Assembly: GCA_002733715.2 (NCBI GenBank)
Contig: NVWQ02000006.1
Location: forward strand, 36,929-100,928
Length of the DNA: 64,000 nucleotides
Reading direction: 5' to 3'
Origin: Methylophaga sp.
GTDB lineage: Bacteria; Pseudomonadota; Gammaproteobacteria; Nitrosococcales; Methylophagaceae
In this document: positions 58,273 to 64,000 of the stretch, in pieces
How positions within the stretch are numbered: the first letter of the stretch is position 1
Layout: every line of letters starts with the position of its first letter
Program-made: the position numbers and the translations under genes
Notes under the pieces: generated by a model
The model's input: the letters and a program-made list of their open reading frames with translations, nothing else
What the model was told of the DNA's origin: nothing
Databases searched by the model: none

Positions 58273-58432
58273 ATGAGAATGATTTTACCAACTAAGACCT
58301 TTAAGTTGGGCTGAATATTATGGATAATCAAGCATTAATCTGTGCAGTTTATTTATAATAACTTTCATACTCTCTCTTACTCAATATACTGTGGGCACTA
58401 ATCACAATAAGACACAGGATTTTCTCCCGTTT

Positions 58433-58459
58433 TTCACATCACATATTCACAGATGTGAA
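58433..58459 (+). promoter_or_regulatory. Dyad TTCACATC-N11-GATGTGAA before the kinase gene
   Basis: A perfect 8-bp inverted repeat with an 11-base spacer. It covers the GTG at 58455, the longest possible start of the kinase frame, and so favours the ATG at 58482 as the true start. It could be a binding site for a dimeric regulator, or a hairpin in the leader. Confidence 0.5.
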
Positions 58460-58481
58460 ATCTTTCGTTACTCTTTTAGTA

Positions 58482-59432
58482 ATGACAGATTTATTTAAAG
58501 CTGATGATAATCTCGACCATCACAAAATTGTTAGAGATATCATAGTAACCATAACAATTACGGTGTTAACACTATTGTTAGCACTTGTTTTCGACTTGTC
58601 TGAACGATATTATGAATGGAGTCGCTTATGGGAGCAGTATCAAGCAGATGAGCTACTTTTTCCGTTATTAAGTTTTTCTATCTGTTTAATTTGGTTTAGT
58701 TGGCGACGTTATCGTGAAGCCAAAGCAGAATCAGTCACCAATATCACTTTGCTCTCAGAAAATAGACTTCTGATCCACAATATGACTGAAAATCAAGAAC
58801 ATGAACGACTCTTTATTTCTCAAGAACTACACGATGTTTTTGCTCAATATTTAACGGCTCTTCGTACCCATGCTGAGCTTATTCAAACCGTCACACCAAC
58901 CGAAAATAGCCAACTTGTTAGTGCAACAAACAACATTATTGATAATGTTGATAAACTTCATGGAGTAACACGATCACTTCTTAAAACACTACGACCACCT
59001 TTATTAGAGTTTGGCGTTGTTATGGCAATTGAAGATTTAGTCACACAGTGGCAACACACTCATAAAACCATCCAGTGTCATCTTGAATTTAATGGTCCTG
59101 AACCCGAGTTGAATGAAGAAGAGCTATTGACACTTTATCGTACCCTTCAAGAAGGTTTATCTAATGTTGCCCGCCATACTCAAGCCAGCCATGTTGGTAT
59201 TGAGTTGTTTTTTCCGACGGATCTCGCCCCTTCTCCTGCTACGCTCATCTTGCAACTCATTAATGACGGTACAGATAATGTTGAACAACCGTTTTTTAAA
59301 TCGGGGCTTGGACTTATAGGCATCAGAGAGCGAGCAGCCATACTCAATGGTCATTTCACTATTGGTGCTTACCCTCCTGATGGCACCAAACTGGAGCTCA
59401 GCTTTCCTATTCGCAATCCCCACTCACATTAG
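58482..59432 (+). CDS. Sensor histidine kinase (HisKA_3/NarL-partner type)
   Basis: A 316-residue membrane kinase: two helices (about 20-36 and 58-73) with a short loop between, a coiled linker, a HisKA_3 domain with phospho-acceptor His117 (FISQELHDVFAQYL) and a HATPase domain (SNVARHTQASHVG, LGLIGIRERAAILNGHF). No sensor domain of note is visible, so the signal is likely membrane-borne or comes from a partner. The ATG at 58482 is chosen over a GTG at 58455 that lies inside a palindrome; neither has a strong ribosome-binding site. It pairs with the regulator 14 bases downstream. Position beside mxa genes and a quinoprotein-associated carrier suggests control of alcohol oxidation. Confidence 0.85.
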   Translation: MTDLFKADDNLDHHKIVRDIIVTITITVLTLLLALVFDLSERYYEWSRLWEQYQADELLFPLLSFSICLIWFSWRRYREAKAESVTNITLLSENRLLIHNMTENQEHERLFISQELHDVFAQYLTALRTHAELIQTVTPTENSQLVSATNNIIDNVDKLHGVTRSLLKTLRPPLLEFGVVMAIEDLVTQWQHTHKTIQCHLEFNGPEPELNEEELLTLYRTLQEGLSNVARHTQASHVGIELFFPTDLAPSPATLILQLINDGTDNVEQPFFKSGLGLIGIRERAAILNGHFTIGAYPPDGTKLELSFPIRNPHSH

Positions 59433-59446
59433 GCTACAACTCCATA

Positions 59447-60100
59447 ATGACACCCATCACCGCATTACTCATTGACGACCATGCCGCTGTGCGCGAAGGT
59501 TATCGCTTATTGCTCGCACAATTTAATATTACTGTTATTGGTGAATTAGATCATGGCGAGCCTATTTTGCAACGGTATGAACAGCTTAATCCTGATATTG
59601 TCATTATGGATTTATCTATTAAAGGGATGAATGGTCTGGATTGCACTGCACGCCTTATACAACGTTATCCCGCAGCCAAAGTCATCGTTTTTACCATGCA
59701 TGACAACACCAATTTCGTTACTCGTGCCATTCAAAATGGTGCCATGGGCTATGTATTAAAAAGCGATCCTTCCTCGGTATTAATTGAAGCTATAAAACAA
59801 GTCTATTATCAATCAAAACACTATTTATCTCACGATATTGCCAACGTAATTGCAATGAGAACTGTTCAATCATCAGATGATAGACTGGCCTGCTTATCAG
59901 ATCGTGAACATGCTATTTTCTTGCTACTTATAGAAGGAAAATCACGTGGCGAAATTGCCGCCATCTTATCTATAGCCTCCGGTACGGTCTCTAATAATAA
60001 AGCCAAAATCATGCAAAAACTTCAAGCAAAAAGCATAATCGATTTAATCACTCTATCTATTGAAAATAAGGCTCTCAAACAAAACCAACTTGATTTGTAA
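59447..60100 (+). CDS. LuxR/NarL-family response regulator
   Basis: A 217-residue response regulator: receiver domain with phospho-acceptor Asp55 (IVIMDLSIKG) and Lys near 105 (GYVLKSDPS), and a C-terminal LuxR-type helix-turn-helix (LSDREHAIFLLLIEGKSRGEIAAILSIASGTVSNNKAKIMQKL). The DNA-binding part deviates from the usual E-x-E-V/I-L pattern but is intact. It is the cognate regulator of the kinase upstream. Targets are unknown; the flanking mxa, TonB-receptor and SoxYZ-like genes are candidates. Confidence 0.88.
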   Translation: MTPITALLIDDHAAVREGYRLLLAQFNITVIGELDHGEPILQRYEQLNPDIVIMDLSIKGMNGLDCTARLIQRYPAAKVIVFTMHDNTNFVTRAIQNGAMGYVLKSDPSSVLIEAIKQVYYQSKHYLSHDIANVIAMRTVQSSDDRLACLSDREHAIFLLLIEGKSRGEIAAILSIASGTVSNNKAKIMQKLQAKSIIDLITLSIENKALKQNQLDL

Positions 60101-60107
60101 GCACTAA

Positions 60108-60277
60108 TATACCCAAAATCATTCAATCTGTAAATTTTCGCTCTTCCGTCACTCCGGTATGCTTTTAGCCGGAGTCTAGTGTTACAGCCATAGATCCCCG
60201 ATAAGCTTGTGCTCAGCTCGACTGGGTAAGATCTCGAGGATGACGAGAGGGGTACAGATTGAATGACCACCGGTATA
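60108..60277. repeat. MITE-like inverted-repeat element, copy B
   Basis: Perfect 14-bp terminal repeats TCATTCAATCTGTA (60119-60132) and TACAGATTGAATGA (60253-60266). Each is flanked, at five bases' distance, by a second repeat TATACC (60108-60113) / GGTATA (60272-60277). The inside holds GTCACTCCGGTATGCTTTTAGCCGGA and GATCCCCGATAAGC...GAGGATGACG. No coding capacity. The left end matches the element at 46218-46362; the core matches the fragment at 21409. Confidence 0.82.
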
Positions 60278-60380
60278 TAGGGAATTTCTCACAGTAATAT
60301 GCGTTAACTGTATCTATCTTAATCCTCATAATTCCTCAGTATCATATATCACTCCATATTTTTATTTTTTAGGATATTTT

Positions 60381-62738
60381 ATGAGATTCACCCCGCGCTT
60401 ATTGCCTGTGTTGCTAGGCTCTGCTGCAGCACTTACTTTTTCATCTTCACTTTTGGCAGAGAATCCTGCATCAGCAATGGAATTACCTTCTCTTGAAGTC
60501 ATTAGTGTCACACCGTTGCCCGGTATTGGTGTTCCTCTCGAACAATATGCAGGTAATATCCAAACTATTAATTCTGAAGATATTGAAAATGAAAATGCAC
60601 TTGATATGGCAGAGTTAATGTTCAAAAATCTGGGCAGTATTGATATTAATTCCGCACAGAATAATCCTTATCAAAATGATGTGAATTACCGAGGTTTTCT
60701 TGTTTCTCCTCTCGTTGGTAGCGCTATCGGACTATCTGTTTATGTCGATGGTGCCCGTGTTAATGAAGGTTTTGGTGATACCATTAATTGGGACTTGATC
60801 CCTGACTTTGCATTGGCGAATATCGTACTTATCCCCGGCTCTAATCCCCTCTTTGGTTTAAATACACTGGGTGGGGCGATATCAGTGCACACAAAAAATG
60901 GCTTCAATTTTGAAGGCACTGAATTAGAGTTATCAGTGGGTGAAAATGGTCGCCGCCAAGGTATTATCCAACACGGTGGTAACAGTGGCAATGTCGATTG
61001 GTATGTCGGTGCGACTAAATTTGAAGAGGATGGCTGGCGGGTGAACTCGCCCTCTGATGTAAAACAATTTTTTGGCAAAATAGGCTGGGAATCAGATACC
61101 ACCGATTTAGATTTAAGCTACACCCATGTTGACACTGATTTAATCGGTAATGGTTTTGTTGCAGAAAGTCGATTAGAGTCTAATGGTTATGATGCAATTC
61201 ATTCATTTCCTGATCAAACAGAAAATAAACTGGATAATGTGAACCTAAACGGATCGCATTGGTTCAACGATAATACATTGGTTTCAGCCAATACCTTTTA
61301 CCGTAAATACGAACGTAAAACGCTTAATGGCGATGTGGAGATAGGCTGTTCAATTGGGGTGGCTGCAAGCGGTGATGAATTTGCAGCTGAAGATACACAC
61401 CTCACATCTTGTGTTCCTGGATCAAGCGCACTGGGCGCAGCATATGTAGATGATTTAGGTGCCACACAAATAGCTCTTGCGGCTGACGAGTTTGAAGTCG
61501 AAAGAGAAGGTGAAGAACGTAGAACATCTACTGAAACAGATACTTGGGGAATGAGTTTGCAATTTACCCATAGCCATCAACTCGCTAATATGGAAAATGA
61601 ATGGACGATAGGTACAAGTTATGACAAAGCTGACACTGATTTTCTGAGTATGGAAGCGCAAGATGGTCTCGTTGACTTGAGTAATGGAACCATCATTGCT
61701 GGCACTGTAAGCGAGGCAATAGTGGGTGTTGATATTAAAACAGAGCGTATTAATTATGCATTAATGATCTCTGACAGCTTACATTTAACAGATAAAACAA
61801 TATTAACACTGGCGGGGCGCTATCAACATTCTGAAGTTAAGATTGATAACAATAATCCTGGCGATGAAAAATTAGAGGGTGACCATTCTTTTTCTCGTTT
61901 TAGTCCTGCAGTGTCTTTAAGCCATCAATTACAAAATAATGTGACAATGTATGGAAGCTACAATGAAAGTTTCCGTACACCAACAGCAGCAGAGCTAACC
62001 TGTGCTGATCCAGATGATCCGTGTAAATTACCTAATTCCTTTGTTGCCGATCCACCGCTTGATCCTGTTATCGGTAAAACCATTGAAATTGGCGCACGTG
62101 GCAAGCTGGCATCATCTATTAACTGGTCAATTGCAGCTTTTCGCACTACGTTAGAAGATGATCTCTTGTTTACCCTCGCTGATAATGCTGGAGGTGGCTT
62201 CTTCATTAATGTTGATGAAACTCGTCGCCAAGGTATTGAATTAGGCTTAGATGGCCAAACTAACAAGCTACGCTGGCATGGTAACTATAGCTTCATTGAT
62301 GCCACATTTGAATCCGATGAAACATTGGCCAGCATTGTTGGTCCAAATGGTATCAAGGTCAAATCAGGCGACCAAATGCCAGCGATTCCTCGTCATAATA
62401 TTAAGCTTGGGCTAGATTATGCATTCACATCCAACTTCAGCGCTGGTACAAGCATGCAGTATTCAGGAAGTAGTTATATGCGTGGTGATGAAAGCAATGA
62501 GCTACCTAAGGTTGATGGCTATACGATATTCAATATCAATGCACGTTACCAGCCTCATAAAATGATTCAACTCTGGGCTAAAATTGATAATGTATTTGAC
62601 CACGAGTATGAAAATTCTGGCATTAGAAACTTCAACTTTTATAATCTTCCAAGTGATGGTGAAGTGATTCAAGAAGAACGTTTTGTATCACCTGGTGCTC
62701 CTCGCACAGTCTGGGCTGGGATTAAAGTTAAGTTTTAA
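60381..62738 (+). CDS. TonB-dependent outer-membrane receptor
   Basis: A 785-residue receptor: signal peptide (about 1-26), a plug domain (about 45-165; DMAELMFKNLGSIDINSAQ, FVSP-like LVSPLVGSAIGLSVYVDGARVNE, NPLFGLNTLGGAISVHTKNGF) and a 22-strand barrel ending RTVWAGIKVKF. No N-terminal signalling domain. Two loops with cysteine pairs (GCSIGVAASG...SCVPG and CADPDDPC) probably form disulfides. It lies beside PQQ alcohol-oxidation genes. In methylotrophs a TonB receptor imports lanthanides or other metals for such enzymes, so metal-complex uptake is a reasonable guess, but nothing in the sequence fixes the ligand. Confidence 0.92.
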   Translation: MRFTPRLLPVLLGSAAALTFSSSLLAENPASAMELPSLEVISVTPLPGIGVPLEQYAGNIQTINSEDIENENALDMAELMFKNLGSIDINSAQNNPYQNDVNYRGFLVSPLVGSAIGLSVYVDGARVNEGFGDTINWDLIPDFALANIVLIPGSNPLFGLNTLGGAISVHTKNGFNFEGTELELSVGENGRRQGIIQHGGNSGNVDWYVGATKFEEDGWRVNSPSDVKQFFGKIGWESDTTDLDLSYTHVDTDLIGNGFVAESRLESNGYDAIHSFPDQTENKLDNVNLNGSHWFNDNTLVSANTFYRKYERKTLNGDVEIGCSIGVAASGDEFAAEDTHLTSCVPGSSALGAAYVDDLGATQIALAADEFEVEREGEERRTSTETDTWGMSLQFTHSHQLANMENEWTIGTSYDKADTDFLSMEAQDGLVDLSNGTIIAGTVSEAIVGVDIKTERINYALMISDSLHLTDKTILTLAGRYQHSEVKIDNNNPGDEKLEGDHSFSRFSPAVSLSHQLQNNVTMYGSYNESFRTPTAAELTCADPDDPCKLPNSFVADPPLDPVIGKTIEIGARGKLASSINWSIAAFRTTLEDDLLFTLADNAGGGFFINVDETRRQGIELGLDGQTNKLRWHGNYSFIDATFESDETLASIVGPNGIKVKSGDQMPAIPRHNIKLGLDYAFTSNFSAGTSMQYSGSSYMRGDESNELPKVDGYTIFNINARYQPHKMIQLWAKIDNVFDHEYENSGIRNFNFYNLPSDGEVIQEERFVSPGAPRTVWAGIKVKF

Positions 62739-62751
62739 TATCTTTAAAAAT

Positions 62752-62778
62752 AAGGCCAGATACATCGTCTGGCTTTAT
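62752..62778 (+). terminator. Terminator-like hairpin after the TonB receptor
   Basis: Stem GCCAGA/TCTGGC (62755-62760, 62768-62773) with A-rich and T-rich flanks. It resembles a weaker form of the GGCCAGAC hairpin seen at 63099 and 31507. Confidence 0.6.
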
Positions 62779-62811
62779 TAATTACCAGAAAAATATAACT
62801 ATTCCTCCTCC

Positions 62812-62904
62812 TATTCTAATACAGAGGGAATTTATGAATAAGAGCGCTTTGTCTCACCCGGTGCACCTCGCACAGTATCTGCTGGTATAAAAGCAAGCTT
62901 CTAA
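62812..62904 (+). pseudogene. Decayed C-terminal fragment of a second TonB-dependent receptor
   Basis: In frame, the DNA reads YSNTEGIYE-stop-ERFVSPGAPRTVSAGIKASF-stop. This matches the last 20 residues of the receptor just upstream (ERFVSPGAPRTVWAGIKVKF) and the few before. A TAA stands where a CAA glutamine codon is likely, and no start or upstream body remains. Codon-level differences from the intact gene show an old paralogue, not a recent copy. Confidence 0.8.
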
Positions 62905-63098
62905 TCACACTATGAAGCTTAGGCATAACTTAAACAGAGCCTTGATAGAATACAATTTCAGGGCACCGTTCTCCCAACTGGTGAAAATCTTAGGATTAAA
63001 TCATGGTTATATAGTGGGTAACTCTGATTTATCTCGTATCTAAAGTCGATAAACTAGACTAGTTTTTTGAAATTTAGCTTCATTAAACGTCTCTTCTT

Positions 63099-63126
63099 GG
63101 CCAGACGTAATGTCTGGCCTTTTTTA
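63099..63126 (+). terminator. Rho-independent terminator (GGCCAGAC type)
   Basis: An 8-bp perfect stem GGCCAGAC/GTCTGGCC with a 5-base loop and a seven-T run. It stands after the decayed receptor fragment, so it is probably what is left of that gene's terminator. The rest of 62905-63098 holds no gene that I can see. Confidence 0.88.
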
Positions 63127-63152
63127 TGCCCAACTAAATCGAGGATTGAGTC

Positions 63153-63953
63153 ATGCCCCCCTCATTTAAATCTTCTCTTATTCTTTTACTTGCTGCACTT
63201 CTATTTAATCAGGTCAGCATAGCTAATGAGGCCAAGGATCCATCAGTCTGGCAGCAGTTAAAAACAGTACATTTTGGGCAACGCATTATTCATGATAATG
63301 CTACAGACATATTGTTTATAGAAGTGCCTGATAAAGTGGAAGATGCCGCTATTATGCCGATTACAATTAAATCACTTGCTGCTCAAACACCGCAATATCA
63401 CATAAAAACATTGACTCTAATTGTAGATAACAACCCTCAACCCTATTCTGCTGTATTTCACTTATCCCCTAAACTTGGAGCGATTAATATTTCAACCCGA
63501 ATCAGAATGGATAATTTTAGCAATGTACGGGTGATTGCTGAAATGAATGATGATAGCTTACACATGGTTAAGCGCTTTGTTGTCGCTTCTGGGGGCTGTT
63601 CAGCACCTGCCAGTAAAGATAGCGAAGCATCAATTTCTAGGTTGGGGAAAATACTGCTACGTACAAGAAAATCTGCTATTTTCAAAACAACAACTGTGCA
63701 AGTTATCATTAGCCATCCTAATTCCAGCGGAATGCAATTTGATAGCCAATCTCGTCACTTTATTCCTGCTCATTATGTGACAAATATCGATATTAGCTTT
63801 AATGATGAGATGCTTATTAACGCCGAATTAGGTATAACTATAAGTGAAGATCCTAGCATAAGGTTTAATTTCATTCCTGAAATGGCAGGGGTTCTGAAAG
63901 CTAAAATAACAGATTCCAAACAAGCCGTGTATGTGAGTGAGAAGACATTATAA
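63153..63953 (+). CDS. Quinoprotein dehydrogenase-associated SoxYZ-like carrier
   Basis: A 266-residue periplasmic protein: signal peptide (about 1-25, VSIANE), a SoxY-like domain (about 30-150) ending in the carrier cysteine Cys149 in ASGGCSAP, and a SoxZ-like domain (about 165-266; SHPNSSGMQFDSQSRHFIPAHYV). SoxYZ proteins carry thiosulfate-derived sulfur on that cysteine. This fused form is instead found with PQQ-dependent alcohol dehydrogenases, where its role is unknown. AGGA lies about 9 bases before the ATG. The quinoprotein partner may lie to the right of the window. Confidence 0.88.
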   Translation: MPPSFKSSLILLLAALLFNQVSIANEAKDPSVWQQLKTVHFGQRIIHDNATDILFIEVPDKVEDAAIMPITIKSLAAQTPQYHIKTLTLIVDNNPQPYSAVFHLSPKLGAINISTRIRMDNFSNVRVIAEMNDDSLHMVKRFVVASGGCSAPASKDSEASISRLGKILLRTRKSAIFKTTTVQVIISHPNSSGMQFDSQSRHFIPAHYVTNIDISFNDEMLINAELGITISEDPSIRFNFIPEMAGVLKAKITDSKQAVYVSEKTL

Positions 63954-64000
63954 GCACCTGCAATTAATTAGGATTTATTCCTATCTAATTTAAGTGTTTA

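Larger units (their letters stand above)
58027..58481. other. Divergent intergenic region between mxaR and the sensor kinase
   Basis: Carries the promoters of both sides, none of which I could place with confidence. It includes a 77-bp inverted-repeat element (58196-58272) and, next to the kinase gene, a perfect dyad TTCACATC-N11-GATGTGAA (58433-58459), a candidate operator. No gene seen; mxaF, J, G and I are absent. Confidence 0.5.

Noticed and set aside
60381..62738. Naming the receptor as a lanthanide (LutH-type) or copper receptor
   Set aside because: Only the neighbourhood suggests it; no ligand-specific motif can be recognised in the barrel or plug.

Overview
The window reads as chromosome of a low-GC, methylotrophic gammaproteobacterium, most like the marine genus Methylophaga or a close relative. 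The grounds are a MxaRSACKL methanol-dehydrogenase accessory cluster joined to a complete pqqABCDE set, a NAD-linked formate dehydrogenase, a quinoprotein-associated SoxYZ-like carrier and a MoxY/MoxX-like two-component pair. The genus is inferred from gene content, not proven.

Layout. 1-5106: formate dehydrogenase (alpha subunit cut by the window edge, fused beta/gamma subunit) and an oxalate/formate-type MFS carrier. 5235-9416: topoisomerase IV (parC, parE). 9417-19528: a nitrogen-acquisition operon. Two NtrC-like sites about 31 bp apart and a sigma-54 promoter are followed by a guanidine-I (ykkC) riboswitch, an ABC importer, the two carboxyguanidine-deiminase subunits, a biotin-dependent guanidine carboxylase (usually annotated as urea carboxylase) and allophanate hydrolase. 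19597-21691: an outer-membrane protein and small membrane, haem and winged-helix proteins. 21780-25695: an ovothiol operon (ovoA, ovoB-like lyase) with a rhomboid protease. 25765-31279: a TonB/ExbB/ExbD/TPR/DUF3450 energising cluster whose large ExbB-type gene carries a single-base frameshift. 31755-33722: MoxXY-like two-component system. 33795-40659: hemL, a periplasmic-type DNA ligase (ligE), sbcB, an exosortase-type secreted protein and a B12-binding radical SAM protein. 40645-47248: peptidase, hydrolase, TolC, rhodanese, Pcm-like methyltransferase, glnS and msrA. 47347-58026: one long leftward cluster mxaRSACKL, pqqABCDE and an ABC-2 exporter. 58482-63953: a second two-component pair, a TonB-dependent receptor, a decayed fragment of a second receptor, and the SoxYZ-like carrier.

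How it works together. The right end makes PQQ and assembles and regulates a periplasmic PQQ alcohol dehydrogenase whose structural genes (mxaFJGI or xoxF) are not in the window. The left end oxidises formate to CO2 for NADH. The guanidine operon would feed ammonium, with nitrogen status gating transcription and guanidine gating the leader RNA. Several dispersed inverted-repeat elements sit between transcription units. I saw no tRNA, rRNA, CRISPR array, intact insertion sequence or prophage.
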